DNA from: Gliomastix tumulicola
Lineage: Eukaryota > Ascomycota > Sordariomycetes > Hypocreales > Bionectriaceae
NCBI GenBank assembly: GCA_001599755.1
Contig: BCHX01000003.1
Span: forward strand, 2,577,289 to 2,641,288
Direction of reading: 5' to 3'
Length of the DNA stretch: 64,000 nucleotides
In this document: one piece after another, positions 11,266 to 20,710 of the stretch
Layout of the letters: each line of letters starts with the position of its first letter
Position numbering within the stretch: position 1 is the first letter of the stretch
Position numbers and translations under genes: made by a program
Notes under the pieces: model-generated
Told to the model about the DNA's origin: nothing
The model's input: only the letters and a program-made list of their open reading frames with translations
Databases searched by the model: none

Positions 11266-13446
11266 GGGGCGAGACTACAACCAACACTCATAAAGCCATG
11301 AAACATGCCAGCGGCGGCTTGGCATCTTTGTTGAGCAGCACGCAATTCTAGTCGGCTCACGCGTGAAGGGATAGCCGACATACTTGGCAGGGCCATGATT
11401 AACCAAGAATCAGCTGCATCACAGGGTGGGAGCCATTCTCCCCAATACATTCACGCCATTCCGCCCACGCGGTGAGGCCTCTCACTACAGCCTCTATCTA
11501 CCTAGAGTCGTCAGTGATCTGCCGCAGACTATGAGGCCAAGATCACCCTCGGCCAGGGCATGCGGACGCGTACGATTCCCAAACATGACTTTCCGTGGTG
11601 GGAAAATCTGTAACGCCGAAGGAGTATAGCGACCCTTTTAAGGTTCCTACCACAATGCGCATCCCGGGACGATCTCAAGGTCAGAAATTTTGGGGGCTCC
11701 GCGTGATTGCGGGTTTCTCAGCTTGCCAGAGGACATGCCCACGTACTGCTCGTACGCAGCATCGTCTTGCTGGACCCCGAATCGAGTCAGGCTGTTCACC
11801 ACAGCCTAAGCCCGGGCCTCGAGGGACGCGCAATTGGGCGGCGATCTGGCCCGCTTCCGGCATGTAAGGAATGTCAGCCACACATGGGGATCAACGGATG
11901 TAATAGAGATGGAACACCCGCAATTCTGTACAATACTGTGATGAATGGACGAATAAGATGCGACTCAGCCACAGCCTGGTGAATTCAATCTTTGCACACA
12001 GACGCAGGTACGAACGAACGCACCAACGGGAAGCTTCGAGTCTCGACGAGGCTCATTCAGGCTGACCAGATCCGCACTTCGCCTCCCCCAAAGATCGGGC
12101 CAGAGCCGGGGGGGAGGGAAAACAAGGTGCAACAAGAATAGAAAGGATGAAATGAAGCCAACTCGAAAGGGGAAATCATGTGGCTTGGCGGTGCCTCAGC
12201 AGAAAATGAAGAAGAAAAAAAAGGTAAGCCTCGGTGGCCTGTGTGGCCGGGCAGCAGCAGGGATTGGGGCAGATGATGGAATCAGAGATGTGATGAGCCA
12301 GGCCTCCAGCCCTAACGAGTAACGAGCTGTACGAGCCGAGCTTGCCAGGCAAGAAACATGATGCTCACTCAGGCTGGACGAACGAGCGAGCAAACGGGAT
12401 GTCAAGGTCTAGGCCTTGGTTCCGTCTGGCGGTTCCACCCCTCAGCTGAGCCGACGAGCCAGCCACAGAACGTGCCTACGTCACCCTGTCTCGATGGGCA
12501 CGCAGAGAGGACGCATCTATTTCCATATTGGACAGGGGGCGAGAGGGCGGTGATGGCTGATGATGGCTTCTGATTGCTGTGTCTGTGGGGACGGGCTACG
12601 GATCAGTGGAGACCCGCCCTCAATCTCCCACCCTCATCCGCGTCAGCACGGTCTTGTCGCTCTTTTGTGAGGCCATCGCCAGTGCTGGGGAGCGCTGCGG
12701 GTGGTCAGCAGCAGGGTGCGCCATCATCACTAAGTGTGCGGCGTGGGTGGTGAGAAAATGAGAAGACAGAGAAGGGATCATCATGGCCCTCTAGCAACTA
12801 ACTGTGTATTTTACGCCGTCCATAGTGGCAGTCACAAGTGTCATCAATCAGTCAATCAATCAAGCAAGCACCCACGGCACCGAACGCGTCTTCCCTGGAA
12901 AAATTGACCAAGTGAACGTCTTAGCGTCCTCGTCGGGCTGGGGCAGTGTGACGGGGATCTGCTGGCCAGCTTCTGATCGATGGTGCAGTTTACGTACCTC
13001 CGGCATGACGTCGCAAGCCACAGCTGCACAGCCAGCAAAGACCAGGTACTAGTCCCAGGTGCTAAGCAGTGCTAAGCCCAGGCTAACAGGCTTGAGACCC
13101 GGTCGGGTGAGGGCGTTGCAGCAGGTGTGGATGACGGTACTTGTTGGTTTTCTTGGTGTGACTGCCAGGGCGACGCAAGGATCGTCACCCAAGACCCAGG
13201 TGAGACATGAATTCTTGGATCGATGCCAGTTCCTGCTGCTGCGATGGTCGGTATTATAATACCTGACACCATCCTCCCTCTCGTCGTCATCTGTTTCTCC
13301 CTTCCCTTCCTTTCCTCCCTCATCATCCCCCCAGCCATCTTAATTATCACGACAGGCTTCTCTCCTTTGTCCTCGTCACCACTCCCACTTACATACACAC
13401 TTACACCCTACCAACACCTAGGAGCACACCAGAGCCGACAGTCACA
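11266..13446. other. Intergenic region, no gene recognised
   Basis: About 2.2 kb between the 10451 gene and the SUR7/PalI-like gene. Short open frames on both strands lack motifs. I looked for tRNA-like T-arms and saw none. The last ~150 bases are CT-rich and probably the promoter and leader of the next gene. Confidence 0.55.
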
Positions 13447-14192
13447 ATGGGTATCGGCAAGGCAATTCACTACATAGGCACTGCCTTCCTCTTCATCGCC
13501 ATGATCCTCACGATCGTGGTCGATATCTCGGCGCCCGTCGTCGACTCCATCTCCTTCACCAAGCTCGACCTGCCGGGCGGTGCTGATGCGAGATTCGGTG
13601 TGTTTGGGTACTGTTCAAAGGCGAGGGGTAGTGGAGAGTGAGTATATTCTCCCCGGGTCCCCAATTCATATCATCAACAAATAGCACCAGTCGCTAACTA
13701 TGCCTCAGCTGGACGTGCTCCGACTCGTCCATCGGCTACGACCCTGCCAAGGTGATTGAGGGCGTCACGAGCATCAGCTACAGCAACGCCCGCAGCGACA
13801 CCGTCGAGGCCCTCACCCGCGTCCTCGTCCTGCACCCCATCGGCACGGCCGCCCTCTTCGTCGCCTTCCTCCTCAGCCTGGCCTCGGGCAGCACCGTCAT
13901 CTCCATCCTCGCCATGCTCGTCTCCTTCGCCGCCTTCATCATCAACGCCATCGCCCTCGTCATCGACTTCGTGCTCTTCACCCTGCTCGGCAACGAGATC
14001 AACGACACCGTCGGTGCCGACGCCGCGTACGGCCCGGCCGCCTGGCTCGCCCTCGTCGCGGGCATCCTCGCGCTCGTGGCCACCATCATCATGTTCGTCA
14101 CCTGCTGCGCCGGCCGGCGCCGCAGGAAGAGGGAGAGCAGCCGCAAGACCATGGAGGGCGGCTACGCTGACCACAGCGGCGGCGCCTACTAA
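13447..14192 (+). CDS. SUR7/PalI family four-span membrane protein
   Basis: Two exons, join(13447..13637, 13709..14192), 224 residues. The 71-nt intron has donor GTGAGT, branch CTAAC and acceptor CAG; phase 2 joins into GSGDWTCSDSS. Topology: a first membrane span at residues about 7-30 (IHYIGTAFLFIAMILTIVV), an extracellular loop with the claudin-like pattern FGVFGYCS...WTCSDSSIGYD, then three further hydrophobic spans, and a basic cytosolic tail after FVTCCAG (RRRRKRESSRK). This matches the SUR7/PalI group of plasma-membrane proteins found in eisosomes, at septa or in ambient-pH sensing. The tail is far shorter than in PalI itself, so a SUR7-like or general family member is the better call. 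Confidence 0.82.
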
Positions 14193-15481
14193 GCGGTGCC
14201 CCCCCTGGCTCTTCTTCTCTCAATCGCTGTAACGCACTGAACGGCTCACTCCAGCCAACGGTGTTGGAACAAGGAGAGTTTTAACGGGCGTGCTTGATCC
14301 CCCCGACATGACCGCTCATGAATTGGAAACGCAAACACATATACTATAAAAAATCACACCCCCCCAAAAAAACAGACTCATCATCAACCCAGCCAACAGG
14401 ACACACTACTTGCTCATAGCTACGGAGTTCTAATGGAGTTGGTCGGCGAAGATCGAATCATGACAAGACGCGGAGGAGAGAGCGAGAAGATGGTGGAGTG
14501 GATGTAATGGATTTTTCCTTATTTTGTCAGCCAACACAATGATATCCTTGCCTCAGCAGGCACACCAAATACACTGCAACAATTAATCAAACATGCCGCA
14601 TCGTCCCCTGAGTGAAAGTCAAACTTGAATAACATCATGCCCTAAACGTAGCGACTTGACTGCTCCCGAATCCGCCAGGAACACACAAAAATGACAGTAG
14701 CACTCGGCCGATTGATTCTCTTCGACCAAACCTGTTTTGGCCCGCCGCCCAGCAAACATGACTTCACAATGACCTAGCCCCGATCGGGATAGCTGCTTTT
14801 TTTTTCTACGTCATCACCTAATACCTGGATTATCATTGGGCTGGAACAACAACGGGCATCTGTGCTTCTTTGCTGCAACCAGACAAAACGCCGATTCAAC
14901 CGTCGATACGAAGGAAGCTTCCCCCACGCGCACCGGGCGAGAGAAATTATTGGCCGACCGGCCGTCTTGGCATCACGTCGCTTCACAAGCCATCGGAAAG
15001 GTGCTGGTATCACCACCACCTGTTCTCGGCATCGTCACATCCAGACCGGAGCAGCTCTCTCACCTGACCGCTTTGCTAGTTAATACTTAGGTCTGCAGCT
15101 CGGGGGAAATAATTGGCACTAGCGTCTTCCTACAGTGAACCCGGGGGGGTGAACAACAATAACTTTTAGATCTAATTATTACTACTACTACTACTTAGTA
15201 GTTGTTCAGCACGTACAGTGTGACAGGTAGAACAAGCTGTCGAACTCGAACGCCCCTCCCGGAGACATCCCGTATTGTCCTTGCCGTGATGAGAGACCCC
15301 AGAATGAGGCATACATGGGGGGGAAAATATATGGGAAATACAGAAGTTGTCTTTTTTATATTATCCTAGTGTATGTGGCAGCAGAACAAAATTCCAGAAC
15401 AAAGGACTGCCATGATCCCCCAGTGACAAATATGACCCCTTATCAACGCCCGAGCCATCAATCCCATGCTCCCTCCTCCAT
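14193..15481. other. 3' flanks of convergent genes, no gene recognised
   Basis: About 1.3 kb between the SUR7/PalI-like gene (+) and the repeat protein (-). It contains short C, A and T runs and an ACT trinucleotide run near 15180-15195. Small open frames show no support. Confidence 0.55.
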
Positions 15482-17047
15482 CTAAATGAGGAACAGGCCG
15501 GCGAGGCCAAGAGCCACGAGGCCGGTGACGGAGGCTGAGGAGCGGCCGGACGCGGCGGCGGACTTGACGACGGGGGGAGGGGGGAAGGTGAAGTTGCCCG
15601 GGGCGCTGGGCGGAGGGGGAGGAGCCGCGAAGGGCTGCTGAGGGCCAGGAGCCGGGGCTGGGGCCGGTGCGGGAGCTGGTGCAGGAGCAGGAGCAGGAGC
15701 CGGAGCCGGCGCCGGGGATGGCTGAGACTGAGGCTGCTGAGGCTGGGGCTGGGGCTGGGGCTGGGGCTGAGGAGCCGGCGCCGGTCCCGGCTGAGGCTGA
15801 GGCTGAGGCTGAGGCTGCGGCTGCGGCTGCGGCTGAGGTTGAGGTTGAGGTTGAGGCTGCTGAGGGCTCGGGGCCGGAGACGGGGCCGGCGAGGGAGCCT
15901 GGGGAGAAGGAGCAGGAGGAGCCACCTGAGGGGGGACGGCCTGGGGCGTCTGCTGGATGATCTCGGGGACCGGCTGGGTGACAATCACCTCCTCCGCAGG
16001 CTGGGTGACGATCTTCTCGACAGGCTTCTCGATGATCTCCTGGACGGGCTTCTCGATAATCTCCTGGACGGGCTTCTCGACGATCTTCTCGACAGGCTTC
16101 TCGATAATCTCCTGAACGGGCTTCTCGACGATCTTCTCGACAGGTTTCTCGACGATCTTCTCGACGGGCTTTTCCACAATCTCCTCAACCGGCTTCTCAA
16201 CAATCTTCTCAACCGGCTTCTCGACGATCTTCTCAACCGGCTTCTCGACGATCTTCTCAACAGGCTTCTCGACGATCTCTTTGACAGGCTTCTCAACGAT
16301 CTTCTCGACAGGCTTCTCGACAATCTCCTTGACCGGCTTCTCAACGATCTTCTCGACAGGCCTCTCGATGATCTCCTTGACCGGCTTCTCAACGATCTTC
16401 TCGACAGGCCTCTCGATGATCTCCTTCACCGGCTTCTCGATGATCTTCTCGACAGGCTTCTCGATGATCTCCTTCACAGGCTTCTCGATGATTCTCTCGA
16501 TAGGCCTCTCGATGATCTTCTCAACGGGCCTCTCGATAATCTTCTCGATCGGCTTCTCGATAATGATCTCCTCCTTCTTCTTCACTTCCTTCTCCTTCTT
16601 CACCTCGATCTCCTTCCTCTTAGGAGGCGGCGGCGGCGGCGGAGGGGGGGGAGGAGGAGGAGGAGGAGGGGGGGGCCGGCGGATCTTGCCCTTGTCCTTG
16701 ATGATCTCGACGTCGACAACGTGCTTGTCCTTGTGGTGGTGCTTGTGGCACTCGGGCCCGTGGCACGGCTTCTCGGGCTTGCAGTGCTGGCAGCCCGGCT
16801 TGGCCCACTGCCCGTGGCACTCGTGGCACGGCTTCTTGCAGTGCCCGCCCTCGCACGGGTTGGGAGGCTTGGGCTTGGGGCACGAGTGGCACGGCTTCGT
16901 CTTGTCCGGGCAGCAGTCCCTGTTGCCGCCCGGCGAGCCCCTAGCCCAGAGCTCGTCGACCTGCAGGCCCTGGTGGCTGCGGCGGTCGAACGCCGCGGCG
17001 TTGGCCAGGCTGAGGAGGCCGATGGTGGCGACGATGGAGAAACGCAT
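15482..17047 (-). CDS. Secreted, GPI-anchored-type protein with E-K-P-V-E-K-I-V repeats
   Basis: Single exon, 521 residues. The ATG at 17047 starts a signal peptide (MRFSIVATIGLLSLANAAA); an upstream in-frame ATG would bury it. Order of regions: signal peptide; Cys/His-rich head with C-H-x-C and C-x-x-C spacings (CHECHGQWAKPGCQHCKP) ending in a His/Lys tract; a run of about 18 prolines; a Lys/Glu/Ile block; 23 tandem eight-residue repeats (consensus E-[KR]-P-[VI]-[EKQ]-[KER]-I-[IV]); a Pro-Gln/Pro-Ala low-complexity region; and a C-terminal hydrophobic GPI-type signal (SVTGLVALGLAGLFLI). Probably a surface or wall protein. The repeat resembles charged-repeat proteins such as alveolins, but homology is not implied. 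No enzyme domain seen. Confidence 0.82.
   Translation of the reverse strand: MRFSIVATIGLLSLANAAAFDRRSHQGLQVDELWARGSPGGNRDCCPDKTKPCHSCPKPKPPNPCEGGHCKKPCHECHGQWAKPGCQHCKPEKPCHGPECHKHHHKDKHVVDVEIIKDKGKIRRPPPPPPPPPPPPPPPPPPKRKEIEVKKEKEVKKKEEIIIEKPIEKIIERPVEKIIERPIERIIEKPVKEIIEKPVEKIIEKPVKEIIERPVEKIVEKPVKEIIERPVEKIVEKPVKEIVEKPVEKIVEKPVKEIVEKPVEKIVEKPVEKIVEKPVEKIVEKPVEEIVEKPVEKIVEKPVEKIVEKPVQEIIEKPVEKIVEKPVQEIIEKPVQEIIEKPVEKIVTQPAEEVIVTQPVPEIIQQTPQAVPPQVAPPAPSPQAPSPAPSPAPSPQQPQPQPQPQPQPQPQPQPQPQPQPGPAPAPQPQPQPQPQPQQPQSQPSPAPAPAPAPAPAPAPAPAPAPAPGPQQPFAAPPPPPSAPGNFTFPPPPVVKSAAASGRSSASVTGLVALGLAGLFLI
16007..16558 (-). repeat. 23 x 24-bp coding tandem repeat
   Basis: Twenty-three head-to-tail 24-bp units, each encoding eight residues (E-K-P-V-E-K-I-V type). 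A degenerate 24th unit (TQPAEEVI) follows on the coding strand. Units differ mainly by K/R, V/I and E/K/Q swaps, and the register never breaks. Confidence 0.92.
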
Positions 17048-17890
17048 GGTGAGTGAGTGAATACCAGTGCAGTGAGTGTATGGTAGAAGGGGTGGGGGGT
17101 TCCAAGGGGAGGAGAGGAAAACAACACGAGTTGTGCAGAGAGTAGAGAGTCGGGGTGAGAAGAGTTCCAAGCCTTTGGCTAGGGGGGCGAGGGACCATCC
17201 GCATCACTTTATACGCACCTCTGGATAGTTTGGGTGAGGACCAAGGTCAACAGAAGCGAGATGACAAAGATATCGAGGGGCCTCGCTCGCCATCGACATC
17301 ACAGTTTCCCCCGCAAGTGCCCGGGCAACGCGTCGTTTGTTGAAGCATCGCAACCTGACGAGCACCTATCATGTCGCGCGGTCAGTCTTAGGGTTGCTTT
17401 CGTACTCCAGCAGAACAGGTAAGTTCTAGGGCTACCGCCAACTGTTGGCGAGGCCGGTTGGGGGAGCACAGGGTGGCAATTGCGTATGCCACCAAAGAAC
17501 GACTGACGCAGCATATTGTTGGCTTCCGCGTCCCTCACGCCAGCCGTGTCACTCTGGTGATATTCTCGTCGTCGTGGCGACCAGCTGAAGAGGCGTGTGT
17601 GGCGGCAAACCTTGTCCTCGGTCACGGAATCGTTGGCATAAGAAGGGTCAATACGCTGAACGAAATCCAATTTTTCTGTCCTCGGGAGCTATCGCTGAAT
17701 GACGTAAAATAAAAACAAACACAGGTCGAAAGCGAAGAGATGGACGGACATGCTCACGAGGTCGAGGATGGTACAAAGTCTAGGAAAATTGTCAACTCCT
17801 CCTCGTGTTCCGGGCACGCTGTATCACTCGCTTCAACAGTAGGCGGCAGAGACAAAGCTCGCCAACAACCCCTCACAGCCCCTCGTAATC
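17048..17890. other. Intergenic region, no gene recognised
   Basis: About 840 bp containing the promoter of the repeat-protein gene (-) and the 3' flank of ORM1 (-). No supported open frame. Confidence 0.5.
17207..17214 (-). promoter_or_regulatory. Candidate TATA box of the repeat-protein gene
   Basis: GTATAAAG on the minus strand, about 160 bp upstream of the start codon at 17047. Position and sequence fit a TATA element, as expected for a strongly expressed secreted-protein gene. Inferred from sequence only. Confidence 0.4.
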
Positions 17891-18611
17891 CTATTCTTCC
17901 GGCACGCCTGAAAATAGGCCAAATCGCATCCTGTGGCTCTGATGAGGTGTTAGCAATGGCATGATCCCGAAAATAAACAGAGGCGTTCGCCATTCTGGGA
18001 AATGGACCGTTGGACCCAGCCACCTACAAATGGAAGTTTAGGTATAATGACCCCAAGAACCGCTAGGAAGTTGATAACAAAGTACGCCAGGTCGTAGTGC
18101 GTGTAGTGCGTGCTTAACAGGAACAGCACAATCGGCACGCTGAGGAGGAACTTCTTTGTTGGTGTGTATTGAGCCCCGTTGTCGATCTGCTCCCACATGT
18201 TGAGGTTGTCGAAAGCGCCACTGTTGAAATCGAAGGGTACACCGCGGACATGATGGAACATAATGTATGATCCAAACATGTACGTCATGTTCGTCAGTGT
18301 CCACGATGTCTCCTGGGAGACGCCGGGGATCACATCGTAGAAGATCTTGAGGGCGGCAATCAGCACAATGTGAATCGTCCAGGCACCTGAATATGGAGAG
18401 ATATTGTTAGCAAGTAGAGTCTTGAGGCCCACGAGAGCAGGGCACATGTCAGCTGGGGGCCGGGCTTACCTTTCGCGTTCGTCCAGTTGGCGTTGAGGTT
18501 GGGCAAGGCTGCCTGGTCGCTGATCTGCTCGAGCGTTTCCGGCGGCTCATGGTAGACCTGGAGAATACTACTAGACCGTCTCCTTCGGCCGCCAGAGTTC
18601 GCATCCGCCAT
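17891..18611 (-). CDS. ORM1: ORM1/ORMDL family sphingolipid regulator
   Basis: Three exons, complement(join(17891..17938, 18028..18386, 18470..18611)), 182 residues. Intron 1 is 83 nt (donor GTAAGC, phase 1) and intron 2 is 89 nt (donor GTAGGT, branch CTAAC, acceptor CAG, phase 0). The N-terminus carries RRRRSSS, the phosphorylation-type Ser cluster that regulates yeast Orm proteins. The core has AWTIHIVLIAALKIFYD, WTLTNMTYMFGSYIMFH, GVPFD and DNGAQYTPTKKFL, all ORMDL signatures, with four hydrophobic spans. The last exon restores the family C-terminus SHRMRFGLFSG. Reading through intron 2 instead gives an unrelated tail, so splicing is preferred. Orm proteins sit in the ER membrane and inhibit serine palmitoyltransferase, the first step of sphingolipid synthesis. 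Confidence 0.93.
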
Positions 18612-20710
18612 TTTGTGGTATGCGCTCCCGCTCCTTGGGGGGTCGTTGCCCGCGTCAAAGGTGACGGTGCGCTGGAGGAGGATTGGGGAAGACAGCTTGG
18701 CGGTGTTTCTGAGGGTGCTCGGTTGGAAAGGAAGACTCGGGCACGGGGGAAGACACGAGTCAAAGGAGGCTCGTGTACTGCGGACCTGCGCGTGGAGGCT
18801 GCTCGGTAACTGCCAGCTCGATTTATACGTGCTGCGTGACCGTCCCTGACTGTGATGGAACTCCGCAAAGAGATTTTTCGTATATGACAGCAGCAAGCTG
18901 ATAATTACGGTCGGTAGTCGATGGTCGGTCGGTGGCAATTAGGGGGTGAAGGTCGCGGCGGATCTGGTCGAGAGGAAGGGAGAGAAGGAAAGAAGGCCTT
19001 GGTCCTGGAGATCAAGGTAGACGTTGGCAACGTGGGCGCCCCTGGTGATGTCAAGGGGGGGGGGAGAAGGGGTCGAGGCAGCGAGCACCCGGTGCCTGGG
19101 CTGCGTCGCGGACGTGGGTGCGGACCCGGTGAAGGATGATTAAGATATATATGCAGAAGGGAGTTGAATCAGGCGGCTCGCAGCGAGGGCGTAGGCCGAA
19201 TTGGCATTGAAAGGACACGAAGCTGGGGACGTGGTAATAGAAGATTTGTAGTACTAGTAGTGCTGATGATGGGGTAGGAAGAAGAATGGGAACCTGAAGA
19301 CAAGCGGTACACGCGTAAGGGTCGGAGTACCTCAAACCGAATAGGTACCTGGGGCGGAGTGGTGCGGATTTAGCACTGGGAAGGTACCGGCTGCAGCTCT
19401 TACTCCGTGCTCGGTACTGAAACGGGGTCGGCAAGTTCCAGAATTGGTCTCTTGGTGCTGGTTGACTCACGCTGAGATATTCAGTTGGTGCAAATTACTA
19501 ATTAGCCACCGACAGCTCGAGATGCCTCAGGGCGTGGTTCACGGCGTGTTACCGAGAGCTGGTGGCCTGGTTTGCATGTGCAATTCCACGTTGACGATCT
19601 AGGACCCCTATTCTAATTGCATGCACGTTGGGATATGAATGGGCAATTTGGGGCTTGGCTTTCCAAGAGCCCGGGCCATTTCACGACACTGGATTTCAGG
19701 TGGCCCTGCGAGGGTCCTGGAGCCAGGTCTAAGCCAGCCCTGGAGCCTCCTGAGTCTGCTGGAGTGGCCTGTAATAATCTCCACACCCCAGCTGCCGCCA
19801 TGTGACCAGAGTTTGGCCTACCCTAGAACACCGACTGTCGATGCAGAGCTTGAAAGGTGGCCAGAACAACATCACCAGCTTGCGAGGTTGTGGTGAATGC
19901 ATGGAAGTAACATCATCCAGGCACATGACCGACGAAAGTCCCGTGGTACTTTGAGAATCCTTTCTGTGCTGATGGCGAGGCCATCAGAGCACGTGTTAAT
20001 AATTTGAGAAAAGAACCTGATGGGGAGACAATCCTGGGCACGAAGCAACGCTCGTACCCATGCCAACAAGGCCTCGTCGGACTGTGGCTATACATGAACA
20101 GGCATCAGTGATAAAGCACGCACCTCCACAAGATAATCAGGCAACATTGCAATCATACCACGCTCATACTTGTAGAACCACGAAGTGCCATCTCACCCAA
20201 GCGAGTAATTGAAGGAGAGACCAACTGCGTGCCATCGGATTATCACCGGGCCGGGGGCAAATTATCACATTGCTGAATCTTTTTCGAAGCCCCAGAATCC
20301 CTGCAACCCCCGGCGATCTGATTGGCCAAACCAAAGCCTCTCAACCTAAATCCAGCACTGCATCTCGGCGTGCTTCCTTTTGTTGCCTGCATCAAGGGAG
20401 AAGACTTCACGGTCGAGGGATGTGCCTGCTGGGATCTTCTGTGCCGAGACTACATTGAATTTTGGGCGAGTTATCACACAGCGGAAATATGAGCGGTGAG
20501 AAGTAGGCGCTTCTTTCTGGCATGATCTCCCAAAGTCAGGTACCTTGCCGTGCTGCCTGACGTTCTTTTCATCTCACTCCTCACCCAGCCGCAATCCCGC
20601 CTCCAGGACACTGAGTTTCAGCAGTCAACCAACCACCCGGCGCTGGATTTTTTTTTCTTGCTCCTCCATCTCACTGGGTTAAGTATCCAGTGATTTCCAT
20701 CCCGGCCACC
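18612..20710. other. Divergent intergenic region, no gene recognised
   Basis: About 2.1 kb between the starts of ORM1 (-) and the zinc-knuckle gene (+). It should hold both promoters. Open frames such as 18921-19139 and 19617-19805 are short and featureless. Confidence 0.5.

Noticed and set aside
11266..13446. tRNA or 5S rRNA gene
   Set aside because: I looked for the T-arm GTTCGA-type core paired with an acceptor stem and found no convincing fold; a tRNA scan would settle this.
16007..16558. CRISPR-like regular repeats
   Set aside because: The 24-bp units are directly adjacent without spacers and encode protein; the genome is fungal.
15482..17047. True alveolin orthologue
   Set aside because: Signal peptide, Cys-rich head, poly-Pro and GPI-type tail do not occur in alveolins; similarity is confined to a simple charged repeat, so convergence is more likely.
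15839..17056. 405-codon open frame antisense to the repeat-protein gene
   Set aside because: It mirrors the 24-bp repeat as an L-L-D-D-L-L-D-R pattern; open only because the repeat lacks stops on either strand.
17950..18027. ORM1 reading through into a V-G-G-W-V-Q tail
   Set aside because: Splicing with donor at 18027 and acceptor before 17938 restores the family C-terminus SHRMRFGLFSGVPEE.
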